Of a stretch of DNA of 61,210 bases, positions 45,594 through 54,900 are shown in pieces. How positions within the stretch are numbered: the first letter of the stretch is position 1; each line of letters begins with the position of its first letter. The notes under the pieces are model-generated. The model made no database searches. It was not told where the DNA came from and was given only the letters and a program-made list of their open reading frames with translations. The stretch is from Nocardia carnea NBRC 14403 (GTDB lineage Bacteria; Actinomycetota; Actinomycetes; Mycobacteriales; Mycobacteriaceae): contig NZ_BAFV01000067.1 of NCBI RefSeq assembly GCF_000308515.1, positions 1 through 61,210 of the forward strand. The letters run 5' to 3'. A program made the translations under genes and the position numbers.

Positions 45594-46753
45594 CGAAAAC
45601 CTTGCGTACGCTGCCCATACCCACCGGCGGCGGAGTCAGCGATGTGCTCCCGCACCTGCGGCAGGTGCTCGACGACAGCGGTTCGGCCGCCTGGCTGCCG
45701 GTACCCGCCAGTGATCGGCGCGAAGCCCGCCGGCTGGGTGACGCACTCGCACCCGGCGAACCGATCGACGACGATATCGCGCTGGTCGTCACCACCTCCG
45801 GGACCACGGGTGTACCGAAGGGCGCCATGCTCACCGCGGCCGCGTTACGCGCCAGCGGCGACGCCACCCACGAACGGCTCGGCGGTCCGGGTAGCTGGCT
45901 GCTGGCGCTGCCCACCCATCACATCGCGGGACTCCAGGTATTGCTGCGTTCGCTGCTGGCGGGTACGGAACCGACCGTGGTGGACGTCTCCGGCGGTTTC
46001 CTGCCCGAGGCCCTCACCGGAGCCATCGCGAGTATGCGCGGGGAACGCCGCTACACCTCGCTGGTGCCGACCCAGCTGGTCAAAGTGCTGGACGCCCCCG
46101 CCGCGACCGCCGCGCTGGCCGAACTGGACGCCGTGCTGATCGGCGGCGCCGCGACCCCGCTGCCGCTCTACGAGCGGGCCCGCGCCGCCGGAATCAATAT
46201 CGTCCGCACGTACGGGATGAGCGAGACCTGCGGCGGATGCGTATACGACGGTGTTCCGCTCCGCGGTGCCCGGGTGCGTATCGAGGGCGGCCGTATCCTG
46301 CTCGGCGGCGATATGCTGGCCGCCGGTTACCGCAATATGCCCGATCACCCCGCCTTCGCCGAACCCGGCTGGTTCCGCACCGACGACGCGGGCGTTTTCA
46401 CCGACGGTGTCCTGCAGGTCCAGGGCCGGTTGGACGAAGCGATCTCCACCGGCGGCCTGCTGGTCATACCGCAGGTTGTGGAGGCGGTGCTGGCAACCCA
46501 TCCCGCAGTCTCCGAATGCGTGGTCCTCGGCTTACCGGACGAGCGCCTGGGTCAGCGGGTCGTGGTCGCGGTGGTACCGGCCTCGGGTGCGACGCCCACC
46601 CTGGACGAACTCCGCGAGCACGTACTGGCAGAACTGGATACCGCCGCCGCGCCCCGCGAAATCACCCTCGTCGACGATATCCCGCTACTGGGTCCGGGCA
46701 AGCCGGACCGTGCCGAGCTCCGCAAATACCTGCTCGCAGGATCGGCGTCCTGA
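45584..46753 (+). CDS. menE: o-succinylbenzoate--CoA ligase
   Basis: 389 residues, an ANL-superfamily adenylating enzyme, somewhat short because actinobacterial MenE lacks part of the N-terminal subdomain. Core motifs: ALVVTTSGTTGVPKGAML (phosphate loop), TYGMSETCGGCVYDG, WFRTDDAGVF and GRLDEAISTGGLLVIP; the catalytic Lys is in LLGPGKPDRAELR. It makes OSB-CoA, the substrate of MenB. The start is GTG at 45584 or GTG at 45590. It is on the same strand as menB but separated by a VOC gene. Confidence 0.95.
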   Translation: MAVTKTLRTLPIPTGGGVSDVLPHLRQVLDDSGSAAWLPVPASDRREARRLGDALAPGEPIDDDIALVVTTSGTTGVPKGAMLTAAALRASGDATHERLGGPGSWLLALPTHHIAGLQVLLRSLLAGTEPTVVDVSGGFLPEALTGAIASMRGERRYTSLVPTQLVKVLDAPAATAALAELDAVLIGGAATPLPLYERARAAGINIVRTYGMSETCGGCVYDGVPLRGARVRIEGGRILLGGDMLAAGYRNMPDHPAFAEPGWFRTDDAGVFTDGVLQVQGRLDEAISTGGLLVIPQVVEAVLATHPAVSECVVLGLPDERLGQRVVVAVVPASGATPTLDELREHVLAELDTAAAPREITLVDDIPLLGPGKPDRAELRKYLLAGSAS

Positions 46754-47196
46754 GCGGACCGGTTCCGCACCGCGTACCGGCTGAAACGCGACGGCTCACA
46801 CAGCCGGCCTTCCGTTGATCGCCGGAGATTCACGGGCCGCCCACACGGGAACCATGCTGTCGGCGACCAGGATCAGTACTCCGGTCGCCGATCGGCACCA
46901 CCCGATAGACGTGACTTCACGCGGTCTCGCGGCCGGGGGCCCGTGTCCTCGGCGCCCGGCTGCACGTTGAGGCGCCCGCTGGACGTTGAGTGGACCCATA
47001 GCGGGTTCGCCGAGGATGCGGAGCGCCGACGCCGGACGGAGCGGGTCGTAGCCCCGTCCGGGCATACGGTCGTAGCCCGTCCGGGCGCCGTCGTGCGTGC
47101 CCGCCGAGCGGCTACAGGTCCGCCGCTTTCCCGCCGTGGCGGCTCCCGGCCGCCGACCCGGAATGAACACGGTTCAGCGTCTCCGGCGCAACCCGT
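46754..47196. other. Gene-free region between menE and a small acidic protein gene
   Basis: This 443-base stretch has open frames but none with a ribosome site or a recognisable family. A direct repeat GGTCGTAGCCC(C)GTCCGGGC occurs at 47044-47063 and 47068-47086, differing by one C. GACGTTGAG/CACGTTGAG also recurs near 46960-46990. It may be the remains of a decayed gene. Confidence 0.5.
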
Positions 47197-47484
47197 TCAG
47201 GGCTCCTCGTCGGCGTAGGAACCGTCGTAGTCATCACCCATCGGTACCGGGATGGACTGTTCGGCGATATCGACGGGGTCCGCGCTCCAGACGTCCCGGG
47301 TGCTCCCCGGAGGCGTCACCGCCTCTTCCGGAACCGGGATGTCGTCGGGGACCGAACGTGGGTCGATATCGGTGTACGGGGCGTCGTCGGGGTAGGCCGG
47401 TGCGTCCTGTTCGGCACGATCGGCCTCGGGCACCGCCTCGAAAGTGCCTGGTCCGGCCGTCCGGGAAAGCTTGCGCTCCGCCAT
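47197..47484 (-). CDS. Small acidic hypothetical protein
   Basis: 95 residues from ATG at 47484 with an AGGAG ribosome site. It is strongly acidic and proline-rich (DAPAYPDDAPYTDIDPRSVPDDIPVPEEA) with no membrane segment, probably disordered. I recognise no domain. It is divergent from menA, about 210 bases apart, and may be a lineage-specific companion. A basic N-terminus (MAERKLSRTAG) could bind nucleic acid or membrane, but there is no evidence for this. Confidence 0.65.
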   Translation of the reverse strand: MAERKLSRTAGPGTFEAVPEADRAEQDAPAYPDDAPYTDIDPRSVPDDIPVPEEAVTPPGSTRDVWSADPVDIAEQSIPVPMGDDYDGSYADEEP

Positions 47485-47693
47485 AGTGGCTCCTCTCCTC
47501 CGTTGTGGCCTCGCCGGGCGACTACCCGCCGAGTGGAAGATCAGTCCAACGACCTCGACAATGCCCTCGTACGGCCGATCCGGCAAGTACCGTTCCGGCC
47601 ACACCGGATCGCTCCCACCGCCGCGGCCGCGTAACCGGCGGCTCGGTGGTCTGCGGATGCGCCCGGCGCGGCGGAGCGGATTAGGCTTCGGGA

Positions 47694-48566
47694 ATGGCTA
47701 CCGCAGCACAATGGATCGAGGGCGCCCGGCCCCGGACTCTGCCGAACGCGATCGCCCCCGTTCTCGCCGGAACCGGCGCCGCGGCCGCCATCGACGGTGC
47801 GGTCTGGTGGAAAGCGCTGCTGGCGCTGGGAGTTTCGATGGCACTGATCATCGGGGTGAATTTCGCCAACGATTATTCCGACGGGATACGCGGCACCGAC
47901 GACGAACGCGTCGGCCCGCTGCGGCTGGTGGGCTCCGGCGTGGCCACCCCCGCCGCGGTACGCGGCGCGGCGGTCGCCAGCCTGGCCCTGGGCGCGGTAT
48001 TGGGCCTGGTCCTGGCCGTGCTCTCGGCCTGGTGGCTGATCCTGATCGGTGCGGTCTGCCTGGCAGGCGCCTGGTTCTACACCGGCGGCAGCAAACCGTA
48101 CGGCTACCGCGGTTTCGGGGAGATCGCCGTTTTCGTATTCTTCGGGCTCGTGGCGGTCCTCGGCACCCAGTTCGTCCAAGCCGAGCGGGTCGATTGGGCA
48201 GGGTTCGCGCTCGCGGTGGGAGTCGGGGCGTTCTCCAGCGCGGTGCTGGTGGCCAACAATCTGCGCGATATCCCGACCGATACCGACACCGGGAAAACGA
48301 CCCTGGCCGTGAAACTCGGCGATACCCGCACCCGCACGCTGCATCTGGCGCTGCTGGCGGCGCCGTTCGTGATGACCCTGATACTCGTCGCCCGCACCCC
48401 CTGGGCGCTGGTGGGCCTGCTGGCCGTACCCCTGGCCGTCCGCGCCAACACCCCGGTCCGGGCCGGCAAGGGCGGACTGGAGTTGATCCCCGCCCTCCGC
48501 GATTCGGGCCTGGCCATGCTGGCCTGGTCGGCCCTCAGCGCCCTGGCCCTCGGGTTCGGTGCCTGA
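47694..48566 (+). CDS. menA: 1,4-dihydroxy-2-naphthoate polyprenyltransferase
   Basis: 290 residues with eight to nine transmembrane segments. The UbiA-family Asp-rich sites are present: VNFANDYSDGIRGTDDERVGP and NNLRDIPTDTDTGKTTLAVKLG. They bind the prenyl diphosphate and Mg2+. The enzyme joins the polyprenyl tail to DHNA in the membrane to give demethylmenaquinone, which MenG then methylates. Its tail substrate would come from a synthase like the frameshifted gene at 25144. Confidence 0.96.
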   Translation: MATAAQWIEGARPRTLPNAIAPVLAGTGAAAAIDGAVWWKALLALGVSMALIIGVNFANDYSDGIRGTDDERVGPLRLVGSGVATPAAVRGAAVASLALGAVLGLVLAVLSAWWLILIGAVCLAGAWFYTGGSKPYGYRGFGEIAVFVFFGLVAVLGTQFVQAERVDWAGFALAVGVGAFSSAVLVANNLRDIPTDTDTGKTTLAVKLGDTRTRTLHLALLAAPFVMTLILVARTPWALVGLLAVPLAVRANTPVRAGKGGLELIPALRDSGLAMLAWSALSALALGFGA

Positions 48567-48570
48567 CCCC

Positions 48571-48951
48571 TCAGTCGTCCGGCAGGATGATGCCGATCGC
48601 CCAGTTCACGATGGTGATGATGATCGCGCCCAGCAGCGCGGCCCAGAAGCCGTCGATACGCAGACCGTAATCGGTCGCCTCGGTGATCCACGCCGTGAGC
48701 CACAGCATCAGCGCGTTGATCACCAGCAGGAACAAACCGAGGGTCACGATCACCAACGGCAGCGACAACAGTTTCACGAGCGGCTTCACGAAGGCATTCA
48801 CCAGCGTGAACACCACCGCTACCGCGAGCAGTACAACGATTTTCGCGCCGTTGCCCTGATCCGGGGGCGAAGCGATCTCGATTTTGCCGACCCATAACGC
48901 GGCCAGCCAGATGGCGAAGGCGGTCCCGATCAACCGGAGCACAAGCTGCAT
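48571..48951 (-). CDS. Four-helix membrane protein of the mycobacterial phage-holin family
   Basis: 126 residues with four transmembrane segments (LIGTAFAIWLAALWV, VVLLAVAVVFTLVNAF, PLVIVTLGLFLLVINALML, GFWAALLGAIIITIVNWAIGIIL). This arrangement matches the actinobacterial 4-TMS phage holin family of databases. These chromosomal genes are not evidence of a prophage; the real role is unknown. It is convergent with menA, 4 bases apart. Confidence 0.82.
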   Translation of the reverse strand: MQLVLRLIGTAFAIWLAALWVGKIEIASPPDQGNGAKIVVLLAVAVVFTLVNAFVKPLVKLLSLPLVIVTLGLFLLVINALMLWLTAWITEATDYGLRIDGFWAALLGAIIITIVNWAIGIILPDD

Positions 48952-49015
48952 TCCCCATGCTAATCACAGGCGGGCTTGTTTTGCTGTGTTTATTTGCGGC
49001 GCCTGCGGCGCCGCG

Positions 49016-49109
49016 GGTTTTGGCCCCCCTTGGTCCCTGCTTTCCGCACTCGACACTCGCGGCTGCGCCGCATCGCATCGAGCACGGAAAGCAGGGACGG
49101 GCCAAAACC
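49016..49109. repeat. Long imperfect hairpin, 25 bp of stem, 38-base loop
   Basis: Two perfect stem blocks pair: 49016-49026 with 49099-49109 (11 bp), and 49033-49046 with 49085-49098 (14 bp). A 6-base bulge lies on the left arm. A GC-rich palindromic stretch (GGCGCC-TGC-GGCGCC) lies just outside. The element sits in the 323-base gap between the holin-like gene and the Clp-N gene, where I find no coding sequence. It could be a mobile palindromic repeat, a structured RNA or an unusual terminator. Confidence 0.7.
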
Positions 49110-49274
49110 TTTCAGGGCCTCGTAAGACTCGGCGGCGCTGTTGGTTACGTTGGGATGCTCTTCGACCAGATAGTCCGGCGCGGAATTGCGGCGTCTCGGC
49201 CGCCTACTCGTACGGAGGTCGAGCCGCGGGTGTGGTAGCCGGTGAAGTCCCCGCCGACGTCGGGGCCGGGCGGT

Positions 49275-49841
49275 TCAGGCTGCGCGGTCGAGGTGGGTGT
49301 GGACCTGCTCGCGTAGCCCGGTGAGTGCATCGGCACCGCCGAGGAGTCCGGTGGTGGCCGGGTTCGGGGCGCGCAGGATGGCAAGCAGGATATGCCCGGA
49401 CTCGATGGTTTTGTCCTTACGCGCCACGGCTTCCCGCAACGAGAGTTCCAGGGCTTTCTTGGCGTCGCGGCTGAACGGGATATGCCCGAACCGCGTGCGG
49501 CTGCGGGATTCCTCCGGTGGAATCGCCCGGTCGAGGGCGTCGGCGCCGAAGTTCGCGTCGAGGCTTTCGCGTACGGCATCGAGATCGATCCCGATGGAAC
49601 GCAATGCCTCGGCATCTTCCGCGCCGAGCGGTTCGGCGCGGGCCGCGGTGGTGAGTTCGGTCAGTGCGGCGTCGCGGGCGATCCCGTTGCGTTCCAGCAA
49701 TGTCAGTAAGGCCGGTTCGGCCTCGGCCAGCAGACCGAGCAGCAGATGCTCGACCCGGATATCGGGCGAATGCAGTTCACGTGCGTGTTCCTGGGCCGCG
49801 ACGACCGTCGACCGGGCGCTTTTGGTGAATCTCTCGAACAT
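49275..49841 (-). CDS. Stand-alone Clp N-domain protein (ClpC2-like decoy)
   Basis: 188 residues with the two helical Clp_N repeats of ClpC1 but no AAA+ ATPase: MFERFTKSARSTVVAAQEHA then EHLLLGLL, and GHIPFSRDAKKALELSLREA then GHILLAILRA. A spacer about 40 residues longer than in ClpC1 separates them. Phe2 and Phe123 correspond to the ClpC1 phenylalanines (2 and 80) that bind cyclomarin, from memory. ATG directly follows the TAG of the HTH gene in the same frame, and AGGAG lies seven bases before it, so it is translated in its own right. By analogy with mycobacterial ClpC2 it may sequester ClpC1-targeting antibiotics or substrates. The HTH partner suggests autoregulation. Confidence 0.88.
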   Translation of the reverse strand: MFERFTKSARSTVVAAQEHARELHSPDIRVEHLLLGLLAEAEPALLTLLERNGIARDAALTELTTAARAEPLGAEDAEALRSIGIDLDAVRESLDANFGADALDRAIPPEESRSRTRFGHIPFSRDAKKALELSLREAVARKDKTIESGHILLAILRAPNPATTGLLGGADALTGLREQVHTHLDRAA

Positions 49842-50063
49842 CTATCGGCTCCTGCCTTTCCGGTTGTACTTCTGATGGACCGCCTGCTTACTGACCTCGA
49901 GCGCGTCGGCGATGGCCTGCCAGGACCAGCCCTGGTCCCGGGCGTTGCCGACCTGGATGGACTCGAGCCGGTCCAGCAGTCTGCGCAGCGCCAGCACCGC
50001 CCGTAACCCGACCGCGGGGTCCGGACTGCCCGCCGCCGCGGCCAGTGTGGTTGCTTCCGTCAT
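49842..50063 (-). CDS. Small helix-turn-helix protein, likely operon repressor
   Basis: 73 residues. After an Ala-rich N-terminus come two helices (VGLRAVLALRRLLDRLESIQVGNARDQ) and an HTH, GWSWQAIADALEVSKQAVHQKY. It is basic at the end (NRKGRSR). The TAG stop is followed at once by the ATG of the Clp-N gene in the same frame, so the pair together equals about 262 residues, near the size I recall for mycobacterial ClpC2 (about 252), where a DNA-binding part precedes the Clp-N part. Two GTCAA-N6-TTGAC sites lie immediately upstream. It probably represses its own operon and perhaps the divergent ABC exporter. Confidence 0.85.
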   Translation of the reverse strand: MTEATTLAAAAGSPDPAVGLRAVLALRRLLDRLESIQVGNARDQGWSWQAIADALEVSKQAVHQKYNRKGRSR

Positions 50064-50065
50064 AC

Positions 50066-50109
50066 GTCAATTTTGATTGACGAACCCCTCGGTGTCAACA
50101 AAAATTGAC
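50066..50109. promoter_or_regulatory. Twin operators GTCAA-N6-TTGAC
   Basis: Two inverted repeats of exactly the same form occur at 50066-50081 and 50094-50109, 28 bp centre to centre. The first lies two bases from the HTH start. Both are in the 107-base region between the HTH gene and the ABC ATPase gene, so they could control both directions. Confidence 0.72.
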
Positions 50110-50170
50110 GACAGGTCGCCGCAATCGCCGCGCAAGGGTCGCGCAAGACGGGTACGCAACCGTGGTCACC

Positions 50171-51154
50171 ATGACGAATCACGTATCAGCGGCACCGCCC
50201 GCCATCGAGGCGACGGACCTGGTCAAGACGTTCGGCACCCAGCGCGCTGTCGACGGAGTGAGCCTGGCGGTACCGCAGGGCTCGGTGTACGGCGTCCTGG
50301 GCCCGAACGGCGCCGGTAAGACCACCACCATCCGTATGCTCGCGACGCTGCTGCGGCCCGACGGCGGCAGCGCGCATATCTTCGGTCACGATGTACTGCG
50401 CGAACCGTCCACCGTCCGCTCGCTCATCGGGGTGACCGGTCAATACGCCTCGGTGGACGAGGATCTGACCGCCACCGAAAACCTGATGATCTTCTCCCGG
50501 CTGCTCGGACTGAGCCGGTCCGCAGCCCGCCGCCGGACCGTTGAACTACTGGAGGAATTCGCGCTCACCGAGGCCGCCGGAAAAGCGCTGAAGAACTTCT
50601 CCGGCGGTATGCGCCGGCGGCTGGACCTGGCCGCGGGCCTCATCGCGACACCCCCGCTGCTGTTCCTCGACGAACCCACCACCGGGCTGGATCCGCGCAC
50701 CCGCGCCCAGATGTGGGAAACCATCCGCAAGCTGGTCCGCGAGGGCACAACGGTGCTGCTCACCACCCAATACCTCGACGAGGCCGATCAGCTCGCCGAC
50801 CGGATCGCCGTGATCGACCACGGCCGGGTGATCGCCGACGGCACCGCCGACGAGCTCAAATCCTCCATCGGTGGTTCCTCGCTGCATCTCACGCTGGCGG
50901 TGAGCTCTCAGCTCGATTCCGCCCGCCGCGTCATCGCCGAAGTACTGGGCAGCGAACCGCAGTCGACCCCCGAGACCGGCCGGCTCACCGCCGCCCTGCC
51001 CGACCCGAACGACACTACCGAACTGCTGGTCCGATTGCGCGAACGCGGTATCGCGGTGGACGAGATCACCGTGAGCAAACCCAGTCTCGACGAAGTCTTC
51101 CTCACCCTCACCGGCCACCCGGCCGATACCGATACCGAACGGACGGCGGCATGA
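50171..51154 (+). CDS. ABC exporter ATPase (DrrA family)
   Basis: 327 residues from ATG at 50171. ABC motifs: Walker A GPNGAGKTTTIRML, signature NFSGGMRRRLDLA, Walker B LLFLDEPTTGLDPRTRAQM, H-loop TTQYLDEADQLADR. The C-terminal extension (about 230-320) is typical of daunorubicin-resistance DrrA ATPases. Its stop overlaps the permease start (ATGA). It is divergent from the HTH/Clp-N operon and shares the operator region. The likely task is export of a lipophilic drug or lipid; the cargo is not known. Confidence 0.92.
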   Translation: MTNHVSAAPPAIEATDLVKTFGTQRAVDGVSLAVPQGSVYGVLGPNGAGKTTTIRMLATLLRPDGGSAHIFGHDVLREPSTVRSLIGVTGQYASVDEDLTATENLMIFSRLLGLSRSAARRRTVELLEEFALTEAAGKALKNFSGGMRRRLDLAAGLIATPPLLFLDEPTTGLDPRTRAQMWETIRKLVREGTTVLLTTQYLDEADQLADRIAVIDHGRVIADGTADELKSSIGGSSLHLTLAVSSQLDSARRVIAEVLGSEPQSTPETGRLTAALPDPNDTTELLVRLRERGIAVDEITVSKPSLDEVFLTLTGHPADTDTERTAA

Positions 51155-51975
51155 CCACCACCCTCATCGAATCCCCCACCGCATCGACACGGCCGGTGCC
51201 CCCGGCGACCGGGCAGATCGGCCTGCGCCGGACCGTGGACAACACCTTGACCATGGCCTACCGCGGGTTACTGAAGATCAAACACAACCCCGAACAACTC
51301 TTCGACGTGGTCATCCAGCCGGTGATCTTCACCCTGATGTTCACCTACATCTTCGGTGGCGCCATCTCCGGTGACGTCCAGAGCTATCTGCCGGTGATCA
51401 TCCCGGGGATTCTCGTGCAGACGGTGGTCCTGACCTCGGTGGTCACCGGAGTCCAGCTCAAAGAAGATATGGAGAAAGGTGTATTCGACCGGTTCAAATC
51501 TCTGCCCATCGCGCGGATCTCACCGCTGTCCGGGGCATTGACTGCCGATATGGTCCGCTATGGGATCGCCTCGGTGCTCACCGTGGTGATGGGCCTGCTC
51601 ATCGGTTACCGGCCCCACGCCGCCGGCGTCGCGGTGGCCGTTGTGCTGGTTATCGCCTGCTCGTTCGCAACCAGCTGGATCTGGGCATTCTTCGGCGTGA
51701 TCGCGAACAAAGCCTCCGCAGTACAGGGCTATTCGATGCTGGTGATGTTCCCGCTGACCTTCGCCTCACCGGCGTTCGTCCCGGAAGAGACGATGCCGGG
51801 CTGGTTGCAGGTGTTCATCGATATCAACCCGGTCTCTCATCTGGTGTGGGCCTGCCGCGACCTGATGAATACCGGGCATATCGGGGTACATGTGATCTGG
51901 TCGCTGGTGGGCGCCGCGGTGATCATCGCGATCTTCGCACCCCTGACCGTGCGGTCGTATATGCGCCGCGCCTGA
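51151..51975 (+). CDS. ABC exporter permease (DrrB family)
   Basis: 274 residues with six transmembrane segments (LFDVVIQPVIFTLMFTYIFGG, GILVQTVVLTSVVTGVQL, MVRYGIASVLTVVMGLLIGY and others). The ABC-2 signature ASPAFVPEETMPGWLQVFIDINPVSHLVWACRDLM is characteristic of DrrB-type permeases. ATGA overlap with the ATPase gene gives coupled translation. It is convergent with the AfsR-like gene, 18 bases apart. Confidence 0.92.
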   Translation: MTTTLIESPTASTRPVPPATGQIGLRRTVDNTLTMAYRGLLKIKHNPEQLFDVVIQPVIFTLMFTYIFGGAISGDVQSYLPVIIPGILVQTVVLTSVVTGVQLKEDMEKGVFDRFKSLPIARISPLSGALTADMVRYGIASVLTVVMGLLIGYRPHAAGVAVAVVLVIACSFATSWIWAFFGVIANKASAVQGYSMLVMFPLTFASPAFVPEETMPGWLQVFIDINPVSHLVWACRDLMNTGHIGVHVIWSLVGAAVIIAIFAPLTVRSYMRRA

Positions 51976-51993
51976 GCGACATGCCGGACCCGT

Positions 51994-54900
51994 TCAGCCG
52001 ACCGCGGGCCGGGCGAGCGGATCCGGTAGCTGCGCGCCCACCTCGCGGACCAGCTCCAGGATCCGCTCGGCGGCCGCGACGCGGCGTAACCCGCCCGCAG
52101 CAGCGACTGCCGCAGCCAGCCGGTCGACGCCGATCCGGTCGCGCCACAGATCCCGGTGCCGGTCCCACCGCAGCACGGGGTAGTCCTGCCGGGATACCAC
52201 CCGCGGCGCCAGCGCCAGCAGTTCCACACCGGCCGCCTCATGTTCGCCCAGCATGAGCAGACCCGAGCCGACGGCACAGGCCACCGCACCGAGCTGCGGC
52301 AGGTCCAGCACATGACCGAATCGCCGCGGCGCCAGATCGACGAGCTCGGGCACCAATCGTGCGACCACATCACCGCGCTCGTACAGCACATGCGCAGCCA
52401 GCGCCGCCGACCCGGTCAGTAGCAGGCCGGGTCCCGGTGTGGTTTCGTGGACCGGCCAGCCGATCAGCTCGAGCGCACGCCGGAAATGCCGCAGTCCGGC
52501 ATCGATCTCGCCCTCGACGAGCTCGATGCCGGCCAGTACGGCGGCAATGGTGGACAACCGATGATTGCGGTGGAACCCCGGATCGTCGACCACCGCCGGA
52601 TCCGCGCCACCGGAACCGGAGAATCCGAGCGCGGTGGCAAGTTCCCGCCGCGCCCGCGCCGGTTCGCCGCTGCCGGCCAGCGATGCCGCGAGGTACGAGT
52701 GCACTTCCAGGCTTTCCTCGTAGGCACGGATACGGTGCAGCAGCTCCGCCGCTTCCTCGTAGAACGCAACCGATTCGCGATACCGCGCGACTTGGCCGGC
52801 CAGTGACCCCCGATGCTGAGCAAGCATCGCCCGGCTCCACACTTCCGCTTCGGTCAGGGTCGGCACGGCCGCGCGGGCATCCCGGCTCGATTCGTGGATA
52901 CGGCCCATGTTCTCCCAGATGTTGGTGCGGGCCATCAGCGCCAGCGATCTGGTGTGCCGGTCGGGCGAGCGGGTCGCGCGAGCCAGCAGCCGGGCGAGCC
53001 CGAGCGAATCGGGCCGACAGGTCAGCAGCTGCGCGAGAAACCGGAACGGCGCGCGCAAACCGGTATCGCCCCGCAGCAAGAGCCGGGCCCGGCTCCGCAC
53101 CAGTGCCAGCTGCCGGAGACTGCGGTCCATGAAGGCAAGATGCAAGGCGATCACAGCGTGGCAGGCCGATTCCAGTTCCGCGTACACCCCACGGGAAGCC
53201 ACCGGTGGCGCCATCGCGAGCATCCGGGGAATCCAGCCCATGAGTTCGAGGTTCGCGCCGTGCATTACCCACCGCATGGCCGCGACCGGGAAAACGGCAT
53301 ACATGGTCTGCGAGTCGCCGGCCGATTCGGCGCGGCGCAGGACAGTGACCAGATTGTCCAGTTCGACCGCCACGGTCAACGCCGGCCTCAGCTCGTCACC
53401 GCCGCCGTAGCATTCGGCCATCAGCACTGCGAAATCCCGCGCCCAGCGCGCCATCCGTGTTTCCACCAGATCGATTTCCGCCCCCCGCCCGGTATCTGCC
53501 GCCACAAGCTCTTGTTCACCGAATTCGCGGACCGTTTCCAGCATCCGGTAGCGGAGCCCGACACCCTCGGTCTCGACGACGGTCAGCAGTGACTGCCCGA
53601 CCAGCCCGTCCAACGCCGCCGCGATATCACTGACCGATGTTGCGCCGTCAGCGGCCGATATCGCACCGGCATCGGCCGACGCCGGAGGATGGCCGACCGT
53701 CGAACCACCGGCGACCGCTTCGGCCGCCGCGAGTGTGAATCCCCCTGGAAAACGGCACATCCGTCGCAACGTGACCTGCTCGTCCGGTGCCAGCAGATTC
53801 CAGCTCCAGGCAATCACCGCGTGCAGGGTGCGATGGCGCTCCGGTGAGGTCCGGTCACCGCTGCGCAGCAGCGCGAAACGCTGGTCCAGCCGCCGTTCGA
53901 TATCTTCCACGCTCATCGTGCGCACGCGTGCCGCGGCGAGTTCGATGGCCAGCGGCAGTCCGTCGAGTGTGCGACACAGTCGCGCAACGACTTCCATATC
54001 GAGACGTACGGACGGACGCACCGCCCGCGCCCGTGCGGTGAACAGTTCGGTGGCCGGTGAGCCGGCGGCATCGCTGGCCAGCGGCCCCAGCGGATACACC
54101 GTCTCGGCGGTGATCGCCAGCGGCGCCCGGCTGGTGGTGAGCACAATGAGTTGCGGGCAGCTGCCCACCAGATCCGCCACGACCGCGGCCGCGGCCTCGA
54201 TCAAATGCTCGCAATTGTCCAGCACCAGCAGCATCGGCCGGGCCGACAACGCGTCCCGTAGCCGCCGGCGGATATCGGGCCGGGAAATCGGCGGTAGCAG
54301 TCCCGGTTCGCGTCTGACCTCACCGAGCCCCATGGCGCCGGCGATGGCCGATTCGATATCCACCACGCCCGCGGCCGTCACACCGCCGGACCGTACCGAG
54401 GCCAGCTCCACCAGCACCACCGGCTTGTTTCCGGCTTCCTGCATCGCGAGTTCGTTGGCGACGCGGGTCTTGCCGGCACCCCCCGGCCCGAGCACGGTGG
54501 TGACGCGGGAAACCCGCAACAACCGCGACAGTTCGGCCAGATCGTCCGCCCGGCCGAGTAACGCATTCGGCGCCGCGCGTACCCCGACCGCCGACGGCAC
54601 CTGGTCTGCCGCGCCGGTGCCGGACGCGGGCGGGGTCTGCCGCGGTGCGAATCGGCCGCGCAGTACGGCGGTGTTCAACTCGGTGATCGCGGCCCCGGGG
54701 TCGGTACCCAGTTCGGTGGCGAGCACCGCTCGCAAGTCGGCGAATACGGCGAGCGCCTCGCTGTCGCGGCCGACAGTGGCGAGCAGACGCATGAGCGAAT
54801 GCGCGACCGCTTCGGCGGTGGGCCGGCGGCGCAGTTGTCTACGCGCCACCACTATCGCGCCGTCGTGATCACCCGCTGCCGCGCGGGTCTCCCGCTCGAC

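Noticed and set aside
47041..47090. CRISPR-like direct repeats
   Set aside because: There are only two copies of about 20 bases with a 4-base gap and no cas genes; it is a local duplication.
48571..48951. Phage holin, hence prophage remnant
   Set aside because: The family is chromosomal and widespread in actinobacteria. No lysin, capsid, integrase or other phage gene is in the window.
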